Made by a program: the position numbers and the translations under genes | Shown here: positions 1 through 7,169 of the stretch, piece by piece | How the letters are laid out: the number at the start of each line of letters is the position of its first letter | Position numbering within the stretch: the stretch's first letter is position 1 | Notes under the pieces: model-generated | The model's input: the letters and a program-made list of their open reading frames with translations, nothing else | What the model was told of the DNA's origin: nothing | Databases searched by the model: none | From: an uncultured Lachnospiraceae bacterium | GTDB lineage: Bacteria; Bacillota; Clostridia; Lachnospirales; Lachnospiraceae | Direction of reading: 5' to 3' | DNA: 9,960 nucleotides | Assembly: GCA_902796375.1 (NCBI GenBank) | Contig: CADBOW010000125.1 | Coordinates: forward strand, 1 to 9,960

Positions 1-686
1 TAGAAGTAGCAGTCGTCCATTTCCTTGTCCACCTGGTACCGGTCCCGCTGATTCATGGGCGGATAATAATCCAGGAAACGTTTCAGATCCTCCAGTGCAT
101 CCAGCCGGAAGCTGCGCTGCATCTTCGGGCCAGTGGTATGAACCTTCAGTGCTGTATGATTCAACTGGGCCTTATGCTGGTGGGCATAGGGATGATCGGT
201 CACAACATTCACATAGAACATGAAGCTGTGCTCGAATTTTGGAGGATCGAAGGACTTCATCGTACCATTCTCATTGAACTTCTCTTCTTTGGATGTATAG
301 ACGATATCCAGTTTCATTTCCCGGATCTGATCGAAGGATAAAATGTCCGGATTATACTTGGCAATGTCGGTATTCTTATTGGGGATCACGATGAATCTCC
401 GGTTCTTCTCATCCACTATGAACTGGGAGGCCAGATCTCCGTAGGAACAGGTGGCATTAAAGCTTTCCAGTTCCTTCAGATTCTGCTCACGGTAGGCCAG
501 CTGCTCTTCGATCTCCGCAACCGTACTGTGCTTCCGGTCTGTGAACCAGGGAGACAGAAGAGATACGCAGTCCTTGCACATCACACCGTCCTCCAGTTTC
601 TTCTTACCCAGTATACCGATCTCCTTTCCGCAGAAGATGCATTCCTTCTTCTCAAACTTCTCCGAAATCTTGTCAAAAAGCCCCAT
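1..686 (-). CDS. DUF4428 zinc-ribbon protein, 3' end cut by window edge
   Basis: The frame is open from the ATG at 686 to the left edge, giving 228 residues without a stop, so the C-terminus is missing. A GGAGG ribosome binding site sits six bases before the ATG. Residues 15-41 form a small zinc ribbon: CIFC at 16-19, a basic GKEIG...GKKKL stretch, then CKDC at 37-40. This matches the DUF4428 pattern known from clostridial proteins. The remainder is a soluble alpha/beta-looking region with no signal peptide or membrane segment, mixing basic and acidic stretches. A later part (about residues 90-190) could be a ligand-binding or PH-like fold, but that is only a guess. It is the last visible gene of a run beginning with the P-type ATPase, 81 bp after the S66 peptidase. 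The molecular function of DUF4428 is not known, and no catalytic motif is visible. Confidence 0.8.
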   Translation of the reverse strand, partial: MGLFDKISEKFEKKECIFCGKEIGILGKKKLEDGVMCKDCVSLLSPWFTDRKHSTVAEIEEQLAYREQNLKELESFNATCSYGDLASQFIVDEKNRRFIVIPNKNTDIAKYNPDILSFDQIREMKLDIVYTSKEEKFNENGTMKSFDPPKFEHSFMFYVNVVTDHPYAHQHKAQLNHTALKVHTTGPKMQRSFRLDALEDLKRFLDYYPPMNQRDRYQVDKEMDDCYF

Positions 687-726
687 TTGTTACCTCCACA
701 TTTTTTCAGAATTGTTGCTCATAAAC

Positions 727-755
727 ATCACGGATCCTGCCCGGATCGCAGTGAT
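727..755 (-). other. Imperfect hairpin between S66 and DUF4428 genes
   Basis: An inverted repeat lies in the 81-bp gap just after the S66 peptidase stop. The outer arms ATCAC/GTGAT and inner arms GATCC/GGATC are perfect, with an asymmetric internal loop and a five-base apical loop. The following transcript sequence has only three T residues, so it does not look like an efficient terminator. It could be a weak attenuator, an RNA-stability element, or chance. Confidence 0.3.
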
Positions 756-767
756 CATTTCTGTAGC

Positions 768-1880
768 TTACTTCATGATATGCTCTACGGTGAGCGTATT
801 CGATCCTGCGGTTACTTTGGCGCAGCTTCCGCAGATCAACGGGATCTGTGGCGGAAGATGTCCGATATCCAGATCCATCAGGACCGGAACACGGAACTCC
901 CGGATCACATCCAGAACCGCATTAAATCTGTCCAGTCCCATCATTTCCTCATCATAATGATACGGACGTCCGATCAGAAATCCTTTTACATAGCGGAACC
1001 ATCCGGCATGTTTCATCTGGAAGAAGGCTCTTCGCATGCTCATGGGATTCAGATCGCAGCATTCCAGGAACCAGAGAAATCCGTCCTCCCGGTAACGCTC
1101 GAGAAAATCAACGGTTTTGTCAAAGCGGGTGCCGGTCAGATTCACCAGACAATCCACACAGCCGCCGATGAGACGTCCCTCCAGCGTAAGCGGTTCCGTG
1201 GTTTCCCTCATGGGATATATTTCGGCTTCCGTACCGGACAGGCCGTTGGCTTGCGAACCGGACAGGCCATCGGCTTTCGTATCCGAAACCGGAACGAAAA
1301 CTCTCTGCTGATAATCCTCCGTCAGATTGTATGGAAGCAGCGGATGTTCCTCATCCTTCAGCCCTTCCTTCTCCCATTTCGGGTAGCTGTGAAGCTTCGT
1401 ATGTCCGCACAGCACTCCCAGAGCATCCAGGATGGATTCGGATGGCGGCTCCATACCGAAGCTGGGGGCACAGGGTCCGTAAACCGCTGCCGTATCCGCG
1501 AGAATGGCGGACAGAAAAGTGAAATTCGTATTATCGGAATATCCGAGATACCATTTGGGTCTGCTGCTGCGGATCAGCTCCCAGTCCATATAAGGTACCA
1601 CCTCGCACATCAGCTCTCCTCCGCCGCAGCTGATCAGTACATCGGACTCAGGATCCCCATAGGATTCATTCAACTCCTTTCCGCATAGCTCCGGTGTATT
1701 GCTGATGCCGATGCCCTCTCCTGCGAAGCAGTTCGGACCCAGCTTCGTCCGGTAACCCTGTGCCTGAAACCATGTCAGGGCGTTTTTAAAGGCACTTTCA
1801 TAAGGCTCGATGGAGCATCCGAAGGACGGAGCAAGAAAGCCGATGGTTCCTCCGGGTTTAAGAAAATCAGGATATCTCAT
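768..1880 (-). CDS. S66-family serine carboxypeptidase (LD-carboxypeptidase / MccF-like)
   Basis: This cytoplasmic 370-residue protein has the layout of peptidase family S66, which includes LD-carboxypeptidases that trim the tetrapeptide in peptidoglycan recycling and MccF-type enzymes that cleave microcin C-like peptide-nucleotides. The N-terminus carries PGGTIGFLAPS. GYSDNT holds the presumed nucleophile Ser115. The partners are probably Glu273 in FLECCD and His341 in DIGHLPPQIPL. The length and the NP(M)SMRRAFFQM segment after the Glu fit the MccF-like branch slightly better than the shorter LdcA group. The ATG at 1880 is preferred because GGAGG lies five bases upstream. A GTG at 1886 would add two residues but overlaps that site. 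Residues 196-219 form an unusual three-unit tandem repeat (see repeat entry). The protein is rich in cysteine, with CxxC pairs at about 241-244 and 350-353. It lies 40 bp after the small membrane protein. The substrate cannot be decided from sequence. Confidence 0.85.
   Translation of the reverse strand: MRYPDFLKPGGTIGFLAPSFGCSIEPYESAFKNALTWFQAQGYRTKLGPNCFAGEGIGISNTPELCGKELNESYGDPESDVLISCGGGELMCEVVPYMDWELIRSSRPKWYLGYSDNTNFTFLSAILADTAAVYGPCAPSFGMEPPSESILDALGVLCGHTKLHSYPKWEKEGLKDEEHPLLPYNLTEDYQQRVFVPVSDTKADGLSGSQANGLSGTEAEIYPMRETTEPLTLEGRLIGGCVDCLVNLTGTRFDKTVDFLERYREDGFLWFLECCDLNPMSMRRAFFQMKHAGWFRYVKGFLIGRPYHYDEEMMGLDRFNAVLDVIREFRVPVLMDLDIGHLPPQIPLICGSCAKVTAGSNTLTVEHIMK
1224..1295 (-). repeat. 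Three-unit 24-bp tandem repeat inside the S66 gene
   Basis: Three adjoining 24-bp units (1272-1295, 1248-1271, 1224-1247) encode VPVSDTKA, DGLSGSQA and NGLSGTEA in frame. The last two differ at only a few bases and the first has diverged further. The units are exact multiples of three, so the frame is kept. They fall in the linker between the N- and C-terminal halves of the peptidase, likely a surface loop. Confidence 0.8.
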
Positions 1881-1885
1881 ATCCA

Positions 1886-1890
1886 CCTCC
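1886..1890 (-). promoter_or_regulatory. Ribosome binding site deciding the S66 start
   Basis: A GGAGG sequence lies five bases before the ATG at 1880. The alternative GTG start at 1884-1886 shares a base with this site, so ATG 1880 is the better start. Confidence 0.8.
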
Positions 1891-1920
1891 CATTTCCATG
1901 TTAGTGTTCCTCCGGCTTAC

Positions 1921-2361
1921 CTACTGTGGCTTCGCCGGGCGGTAGAAAGCATTTCTCTCTATCCGGAAGCTGTCTCCGTATTCCTGAACCGCAGTATAGG
2001 AATTCTTGGTAAAATGCGCCACATTCTGCGCCGTATATGCTACGAACTGACGGATCTCCTCCTCGGCACGTCCCTCCATCCGGATCTCCCGGTTATAATG
2101 GACCGGTGGCTCTCCGGAGGACGCCACCTCCACCTGAATTCCCAGGATGCCGCGGGATACACGGCAGACGGCAGTTCGGTCCTGCTTCTTCAGGGCCAGC
2201 AGGATATCCCCTGCCTGCTTTGCAATGATGGCAATCTCTCCATAAACCGGATCGGACACCTTTCCGTCGCTTTTGGCGATCACCATGATGTACAGAAAGC
2301 CCATAAGACAGATCGCAAGTATCACGATCCCAATGATCATTACGATCTTCCAACCATCCAT
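1921..2361 (-). CDS. Small single-pass membrane protein, unknown function
   Basis: The protein has 146 residues. A hydrophobic helix at about residues 5-28 (IVMIIGIVILAICLMGFLYIMVIA) probably anchors it with a soluble domain of about 115 residues. No signal-peptidase motif follows, so it is more likely a membrane anchor than a cleaved signal. The soluble part is mixed alpha/beta with no recognisable catalytic motif, and I do not recognise the family. The ATG at 2361 is preferred over an in-frame upstream start at 2406 because AGGAGG sits seven bases before it and because the longer form would overlap the ATPase gene end. It starts 22 bp after the ATPase stop and ends 40 bp before the S66 peptidase, so translation within one transcript is likely. 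An accessory role for the ATPase is possible from position alone but is not shown. Confidence 0.75.
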   Translation of the reverse strand: MDGWKIVMIIGIVILAICLMGFLYIMVIAKSDGKVSDPVYGEIAIIAKQAGDILLALKKQDRTAVCRVSRGILGIQVEVASSGEPPVHYNREIRMEGRAEEEIRQFVAYTAQNVAHFTKNSYTAVQEYGDSFRIERNAFYRPAKPQ

Positions 2362-2368
2362 AGAAGCA

Positions 2369-2374
2369 CCTCCT
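2369..2374 (-). promoter_or_regulatory. Ribosome binding site deciding the small membrane protein start
   Basis: AGGAGG lies seven bases before the ATG at 2361, in the 22-bp gap after the ATPase stop codon. It argues for the short form of the protein rather than one beginning at 2406. Confidence 0.8.
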
Positions 2375-2383
2375 GTCAGAAAA

Positions 2384-4684
2384 CTACTGTTCCTTTCCGG
2401 CCGCAAAATGCTCCACCACCGAAAGGATCACCCAGGAAAGAACGGCACATGCGGCAGCCAGTCCGATGGCGATCCAGCCGGCGGACGTGGATATGGTTGC
2501 GTGGATGAACATGTTCCAGAAAACCGCAACCGTAAATACCATACCTGTGACACACAGGACGAACACGCCGATCCTGTATTTATTCAGGGGCTGGATCAGT
2601 TTCAGCAGCAATGAGAATCCGATGGCCGACAGCATATACATCCCGGCCACAGATACTTCATCCTCCGTAAGTCCGGCGGCAGGTCCCACGTTCATCAGGA
2701 TCGCCACCACCAGAAATGCAAACAGTGAGGCCGGTGCGGCTCTTCGAAGGGTCCGGCTGAGCAGACGCCCCCTCTGTCTTTTGGTATTATTTTCCATGGC
2801 AAGCAGGAATCCCGGAAGACCGATATTAAAGCCGGAGATCAGCGAGATCTGTGTGGGTTTTACCGGATACTGCAGTGTCAGGATGATGGAGAATACAGCC
2901 AGCAGGAAGGAGAAAATGTTCTTATACAGGAACAGGATACCGGAGCGGGTTATATTATTGATGATCCGGCGTCCTTCCGTTACGATCTGTTCCATATGGG
3001 AGAAATCAGAATCCAGAAGGACCACCTGTGCGGCCTGACGGGCGGCATCACTGCCTCCGCCCATGGCGATGGAACAATCGGCTTCCTTCATGGCAAGGAT
3101 ATCATTTACACCGTCTCCGGTCATGGCCACCTTCAGACCGTTGGCCTTAAATGCAAGGATCAGTTCCTTTTTCTGTTCCGGCTTCACCCGGCCGAATACC
3201 GTATACTCCTGAACCGCCTTCCGATAGTCTTCTTCTGTTTTCAGTGTGGCCGCATCCACATAACGATCCGCAGCTTCTATACCTGCTTCCATGGCAACCC
3301 GGGAAACCGTCAGCGGATTATCTCCGGAGATCACCTTGATCCGGACGCCCTGTTCCTTAAAATAGGTAAATGTGGCAGGTGCGGTCTCACGGATCTCATT
3401 TGCCAGGCTGACATAGAGAACCGGCAGGCCATCCCGGGTCAGAGCAAGCACCCGGCGTCCACGGCCGGTCCGCTCCTCGATCACGGAACGTTCCTTCTTC
3501 ATGTTCTCTTCGGAAAGCAGAAACTCCGGTGCACCCAGACGGTAGATCTTTCCATCGGAATGCACTTCGGAATACTTCAGCTTGGAGCTGAAGGGCCGGA
3601 TCTCCGTGGCGGAAAGCCCGGTTCCTGAGGGATACCTGGCGCGGATGGCATTCATGGTGATATTATCATCCGGAACGGTATAGATGTACCGGATCAGCAG
3701 CTGCTCTGCCTCTGCAGCATCCGTCCCACTGCCTTCTTCCGGAAGAAATACTTCTGTCACCGTCATCACGTCACTGGTAATGGTTCCTGTCTTATCCACA
3801 CAGAATACATCAACCCGGGCAAGGGTCTCTATGCTCTTCATGTCATGGAGCAGGACCTTCTTCCGGGCCAGTCTGGCCGCACTCATGGTCAGTGCTACGG
3901 TAAGCAGCAGATAGAGTCCCTCAGGGATCATTCCTACGACAGCTCCCACCATGGATACAACTGCCTCCTGCAGGGTATGTCCTCCGGAGGCCATGGATGT
4001 AACGACCATGGTGATCCCCACAGGGATAATGATGATTCCGGCCACGAGTATGATCAGCTCGATATCCCGGATCATTTCCGATTTTTTATTCTTAACTTCC
4101 TTGGCTTTGGCCGTCAGCTGGGCAGCATAGGACTCAGCTCCCACCTTTGTCAGGCGGGCCACACAGGCACCGGATACCACAAAGCTTCCGGACATCAGCC
4201 CGGCACCGGTTTCCTTCTCAACTTCATCGGATTCGCCTGTAAGAAGTGCTTCATTTGCGAAGATCTTCCCTTCCACCACCTCGGCATCCGCAGGGATCTG
4301 CTGTCCCGCGGAAAGGCGGATCAGATCGCCGAGCACCAGACGTTCCATGGGAATCTTCCGATCTTCGCTTTCGCGGATCACGGTATATTCCGTCACATCC
4401 AGCAAAGAGAGATCATCCAGAACCTTCTTTGCGCGAAGCTGCTGGATGATACCGATGATCATATTGGCAATGACCACCGGGAGAAACAGAAGATTTCGAT
4501 ATGCACCCACCGAGATCACCAGTATGGCCAGCCCGAAAAAAATCGCATTGAAGTAAGTGCATACATTACTGATGATAATGGATGCAACACTCTGGGAGCT
4601 TTGGTCCGGCAGCCGGTTGGAGTGCCCTGCCTTCTCCTGTTCCCTTGCTTCCTGTTCAGTTAAACCCTGTAATTTCGTGTCCAT
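2384..4684 (-). CDS. CtpE-like P-type cation-transporting ATPase
   Basis: A complete 766-residue P-type ATPase that couples ATP hydrolysis to cation movement across the cell membrane. The motifs come in order: actuator TGES at 149-152, PEGL in membrane helix 4 at 254-257, phosphorylation motif DKTGT at 297-301 (Asp297 phosphorylated), nucleotide-domain LGAPE at 383-387, ISGDNP at 452-457, and hinge TGDGVND at 522-528. About ten membrane segments can be placed: two near 36-82, two near 207-264, and six from about 583 to 757. There is no N-terminal heavy-metal domain. The short length, GMIPEGLYLL in helix 4 and NIGLPGFLLAMENN in helix 6 resemble the CtpE branch, linked in mycobacteria to calcium. 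Calcium or another divalent cation is therefore the best guess for substrate. The N-terminal GLTEQEAREQEKAG is the usual family start, so ATG 4684 is right although no GGAGG precedes it. An in-frame stop lies four codons upstream. Confidence 0.92.
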   Translation of the reverse strand: MDTKLQGLTEQEAREQEKAGHSNRLPDQSSQSVASIIISNVCTYFNAIFFGLAILVISVGAYRNLLFLPVVIANMIIGIIQQLRAKKVLDDLSLLDVTEYTVIRESEDRKIPMERLVLGDLIRLSAGQQIPADAEVVEGKIFANEALLTGESDEVEKETGAGLMSGSFVVSGACVARLTKVGAESYAAQLTAKAKEVKNKKSEMIRDIELIILVAGIIIIPVGITMVVTSMASGGHTLQEAVVSMVGAVVGMIPEGLYLLLTVALTMSAARLARKKVLLHDMKSIETLARVDVFCVDKTGTITSDVMTVTEVFLPEEGSGTDAAEAEQLLIRYIYTVPDDNITMNAIRARYPSGTGLSATEIRPFSSKLKYSEVHSDGKIYRLGAPEFLLSEENMKKERSVIEERTGRGRRVLALTRDGLPVLYVSLANEIRETAPATFTYFKEQGVRIKVISGDNPLTVSRVAMEAGIEAADRYVDAATLKTEEDYRKAVQEYTVFGRVKPEQKKELILAFKANGLKVAMTGDGVNDILAMKEADCSIAMGGGSDAARQAAQVVLLDSDFSHMEQIVTEGRRIINNITRSGILFLYKNIFSFLLAVFSIILTLQYPVKPTQISLISGFNIGLPGFLLAMENNTKRQRGRLLSRTLRRAAPASLFAFLVVAILMNVGPAAGLTEDEVSVAGMYMLSAIGFSLLLKLIQPLNKYRIGVFVLCVTGMVFTVAVFWNMFIHATISTSAGWIAIGLAAACAVLSWVILSVVEHFAAGKEQ

Positions 4685-4690
4685 ACTTAT

Positions 4691-4719
4691 ATTTTATAGA
4701 TGACTCCGTGATTTGTAAA
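4691..4719 (-). promoter_or_regulatory. Promoter placed for a leaderless ATPase transcript
   Basis: A -35 box TTTACA (4714-4719) and a -10 box TAAAAT (4691-4696) are separated by 17 bp, with an overlapping TATAAA at 4693-4698. Only six bases lie between the -10 box and the ATG at 4684, so the expected transcription start falls at or next to the start codon. No Shine-Dalgarno sequence is present there. Confidence 0.5.
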
Positions 4720-4730
4720 GCAACATCGGA

Positions 4731-6974
4731 TCATTTCCTGTACCCGTTTTTATCAAAGGTATAGGTCTTTCCGTCGATCTTCAGTTTTACATTTTTCGCC
4801 ATGGCTCCATTCCTGCAGAAATAATATTTCTTTCCGGAAATGGATTTCCAGCCGGTGGTCATGACGCCGCTCTTCTTATTGAAATAATACTGCTTGCCCT
4901 TGATGGATTTCCAGCCGGTGGCCATAACGCCGCTCTTCTTATTGAAATAATACTGCTTGCCCTTGATGGATTTCCAGCCGGTGATCATGGCACCGCTTTT
5001 CTTGTTGAAATAGTATTTCTGCTTATTAATGGTTTTCCAGCCGGTGGCCATGACGCCATTCGGGTCCAGATAGTATTTCTTTCCGTTCTGCGTGAAAAAT
5101 CCGGTTTTCATCACACCGTTTTTCTTAAAATAGTATCTTTTTCCGGAGAGGGTCTTCCATCCGGTGACAAGACTGCCATCAGCATTACAATAGAAGGTAT
5201 TTCCGTTTACATAGAGCCATCCGGTCTGTCTTGCGCCGTCCGCATCCAGATAGTATTTCTTTCCGCCCTCGGTGAGCCATCCGGTCTGTTTCCTTCCTTC
5301 GGTATCAAAATGATAAACCTGACCGGATATTTTCTTCCAGCCCACGGAGGTCACTCCCTCGGGATCCATATAGTACCATTTTCCGGAGATCTGCTGCCAG
5401 CCGGTGGTCCTTGCACCATCTGAATCCAGATAATACTTTCTGTCATTGACCGTGAGCCATCCGGTCTTTTTCTGACCGTCCTGTGTATAGTAATACCATT
5501 TGCACTTCTCCTGCTGCCATCCGGTGATATATACCGTGATATGCAGACTCAGGCTGCCGTCCCCGAAGACCAGGGTCAGCCGGCCCTCTCCGTCCTTCAT
5601 ATTGTTTAACAGCCGGGGAGACAGTGTAATGATGCCGTCTTCGATGGTGGCATCCGAGGTCTTGCTTCTGCCGATAAAGCCGTCTCCGTAAATGGTGACG
5701 GATGTGGAGCTGCTGTTCGTTTCCACCGTAAGACCGGATTTGGAATTCCGGTTCCATACATAGGAATACTCCTTTGCTTCGATCTGCGGAGTGTGGATCG
5801 TGATCCGGATGGAAAGGGTTCCGTCCGCAAAATCAAGGGTCACCTGATTCTCCCCGTCCGGCAGATAATCCAGCAGGTCCGCACCGATGGTTACTTCTCC
5901 GTACCGGAGGATCAGCTGGGCGGGCCAGGTCTGATTGCTGTCAAAGAAGCCGCAGTCAGCTGTTAGAAGAACCGTTTTGGAGGCGGAATCCGTTTTCAGC
6001 GTCAGATCCGTTTTACTGCCACGCTCCCAGGAAAAGTCCGTCTGATCTGCGGTTATGGTCTTCTTTTCCGGCAGGGAATACTGGTCATATTCCGCATATG
6101 CCATGATCCGGTTTGCATTTTGGGTTTTGATCTGTCCATGATATTCCTCATCCGCATCCAGATCCATGACGCGTGTGGTAACGGCATATTCCACATTTCC
6201 GTTGATATAGGTGAGGATATGCTCATCCGGATCGTAGCTTACGACGATTCCCACATGGCTGAAATACTTGCCGGATGCATCCCAGGAAAAGAATATCATC
6301 CCACCGGGCCGGTAGGGAAGCTGATAGGGATCGATATCCGTATGGACGTAGCTGCTCCAGCTGTAGGCGGAAACCTTTCCGGCTGCCTTCGATGTATACC
6401 AGACATTTTCAGGATCGAAATTAAAAGCTTCGATCCAGGTGGAGGCGGTCCTCTCCTCCCGCGGATCCGCATAATAGGAATAGAAATACCGCTTCAGCTG
6501 ATCCTCACTGTAATAACCTGCCTGGAACAGACACCAGCTGGCAAAGATGGCGCACCAGTCACAATCCAGATATATCTCATCGCCGGTGCGGTCCATAACA
6601 TACTCCTGTGCCCAGCGGGTATACTCCGTATTTCCAGACCCGCTCTGCGGGGTTCCGCTGTTCTTGCCGGTCCAGAGATACCCGGCTTCTCTTGCGGCTT
6701 CCGGAGTGGTATTTCCCATATAGTAGTCCTTATAGCCTTCCTGGGAACAGGCTATGGCAAGGACACGTTCCATGGTGCTCTTCCCCTGGGTGTCGGCAAG
6801 TGCCTGATTCAGCTTTGTATAGTACTCGGAACCTTTGTATTCCTCGGAATATGCCATTTCCTCGGGAATTGCTGCAGAAGCAGGCAGTGACGGGGACAGG
6901 CACAAAAATACAGCAAGAAACCCAGTAAGAATTCTTGCCGGGATGCCTCTGTTTTTCAGAATCGATATACGCAT
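4731..6974 (-). CDS. Secreted CHAP-type cysteine hydrolase with X2-like modules and cell-wall-binding repeats
   Basis: This 747-residue exported protein was probably made to act on or at the cell wall. Residues 1-35 are a signal peptide: basic RISILKNRG, hydrophobic LTGFLAVFLCLSPSL, then the PASAA cleavage region. Residues about 65-295 look like a CHAP / NlpC-P60-type amidase or endopeptidase: Cys141 in DWCAIFASWC, His240 in FSHVGIV, and an INGN segment at 257-260 that may give the third polar residue. Two X2-like (Ig-like) modules follow at about 306-395 and 399-483. Residues 484-747 are 13 repeats of about 20 residues of the CW_binding_1 type (TGWxxxxGKxYYFxxxG), which in relatives hold proteins on choline-bearing or other wall polymers. 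GGAGG lies seven bases before ATG 6974. It is the first gene after a dyad-bearing gap, and 46 bp separate it from the ATPase with no clear terminator. Autolysin, peptidoglycan remodelling or an attack on other cells are all possible. Confidence 0.88.
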   Translation of the reverse strand: MRISILKNRGIPARILTGFLAVFLCLSPSLPASAAIPEEMAYSEEYKGSEYYTKLNQALADTQGKSTMERVLAIACSQEGYKDYYMGNTTPEAAREAGYLWTGKNSGTPQSGSGNTEYTRWAQEYVMDRTGDEIYLDCDWCAIFASWCLFQAGYYSEDQLKRYFYSYYADPREERTASTWIEAFNFDPENVWYTSKAAGKVSAYSWSSYVHTDIDPYQLPYRPGGMIFFSWDASGKYFSHVGIVVSYDPDEHILTYINGNVEYAVTTRVMDLDADEEYHGQIKTQNANRIMAYAEYDQYSLPEKKTITADQTDFSWERGSKTDLTLKTDSASKTVLLTADCGFFDSNQTWPAQLILRYGEVTIGADLLDYLPDGENQVTLDFADGTLSIRITIHTPQIEAKEYSYVWNRNSKSGLTVETNSSSTSVTIYGDGFIGRSKTSDATIEDGIITLSPRLLNNMKDGEGRLTLVFGDGSLSLHITVYITGWQQEKCKWYYYTQDGQKKTGWLTVNDRKYYLDSDGARTTGWQQISGKWYYMDPEGVTSVGWKKISGQVYHFDTEGRKQTGWLTEGGKKYYLDADGARQTGWLYVNGNTFYCNADGSLVTGWKTLSGKRYYFKKNGVMKTGFFTQNGKKYYLDPNGVMATGWKTINKQKYYFNKKSGAMITGWKSIKGKQYYFNKKSGVMATGWKSIKGKQYYFNKKSGVMTTGWKSISGKKYYFCRNGAMAKNVKLKIDGKTYTFDKNGYRK
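4734..5525 (-). repeat. Thirteen cell-wall-binding repeats (CW_binding_1 type)
   Basis: About 60-63 bp units encode the C-terminal 264 residues of the CHAP protein. Most begin TGW and carry GKxYY in the middle and a DG/NG/SG turn near the end. One unit has TGF in place of TGW, one has VGW, and the final unit (KNVKLKIDGKTYTF...) lacks the tryptophan and acts as a cap. Units are 20 residues in the N-terminal part and 21 where NKKSG occurs. Confidence 0.9.
4858..4983 (-). repeat. Near-identical tandem 63-bp unit pair
   Basis: Units 4858-4920 and 4921-4983 differ at only two of 63 positions (4859/4922 and 4863/4926). All other repeat units in this gene are clearly more diverged. The pair encodes two copies of GWKSIKGKQYYFNKKSGVM, consistent with a recent in-frame duplication. 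Confidence 0.85.
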
Positions 6975-7001
6975 ATTGTATCCTCCGCTTTCATTTTATA
7001 T

Positions 7002-7142
7002 TTACACTCTTCCGGCCAGGATATCTTTATAATCCGCCAGATTTTTCCGAAGCAGATTGGGTATGTCCAATCCGTAATCCTCATGCTTCTTATCATAAAT
7101 CTTCTTGATGAATAAATCTACAAAAATGATAAAACAGTTAAA
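7002..7142 (-). pseudogene. Coding-like frame without a start codon (possible gene remnant)
   Basis: Between the dyad and the CHAP gene, a 46-codon open frame ends at a TAA at 7002-7004, 27 bp before the CHAP start codon. It has no ATG or GTG start in frame, and an in-frame TAA lies just upstream at 7143-7145. The last 36 codons use ATC, CTG, GGA and GAT like the neighbouring genes and would encode a charged amphipathic tail (FIKKIYDKKHEDYGLDIPNL, then LRKNLADYKDILAGRV). It could be the tail of a decayed gene or a chance open stretch in a long leader. I do not recognise the peptide. Confidence 0.3.
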
Positions 7143-7144
7143 TT

Positions 7145-7169
7145 ATTAACATAATAATATTATGTTAAT
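7145..7169. promoter_or_regulatory. AT-rich perfect dyad, candidate operator
   Basis: The arms ATTAACATAAT (7145-7155) and ATTATGTTAAT (7159-7169) are exact reverse complements, 11 bp each, around a 3-bp centre. The dyad touches a minus-strand TATAAT at 7168-7173 that could be the -10 box of the CHAP gene, although no good -35 box is seen 16-18 bp upstream. The symmetry suits a dimeric repressor or activator. No T-rich tail supports a terminator. Confidence 0.5.

Noticed and set aside
727..755. Hairpin after the S66 gene as an intrinsic terminator
   Set aside because: The stem is interrupted and is followed by only three T residues, so it was listed as a low-confidence hairpin rather than a terminator.
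528..1688. Long plus-strand open frame (386 codons)
   Set aside because: It lies opposite the S66 peptidase, whose family motifs and ribosome binding site are clear, and its own product is low-complexity with no recognisable domain.
3845..4663. Plus-strand open frame of 272 codons
   Set aside because: It is antisense to the P-type ATPase, is rich in His, Gly and Asp as expected of a shadow frame, and has no supporting motif.
4850..5530. Regular 60-63 bp repetition resembling a CRISPR array
   Set aside because: The periodicity is fully explained by in-frame GW cell-wall-binding repeats; there are no unique spacers between constant repeats and no cas genes.
6120..6890. Plus-strand open frame of 256 codons
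   Set aside because: It is antisense to the signal peptide and CHAP domain of the cell-wall protein and shows no domain of its own.
6995..7000. TATAAA box close to the CHAP start as its promoter
   Set aside because: No acceptable -35 box lies about 17 bp upstream, and the box falls in generally AT-rich sequence.
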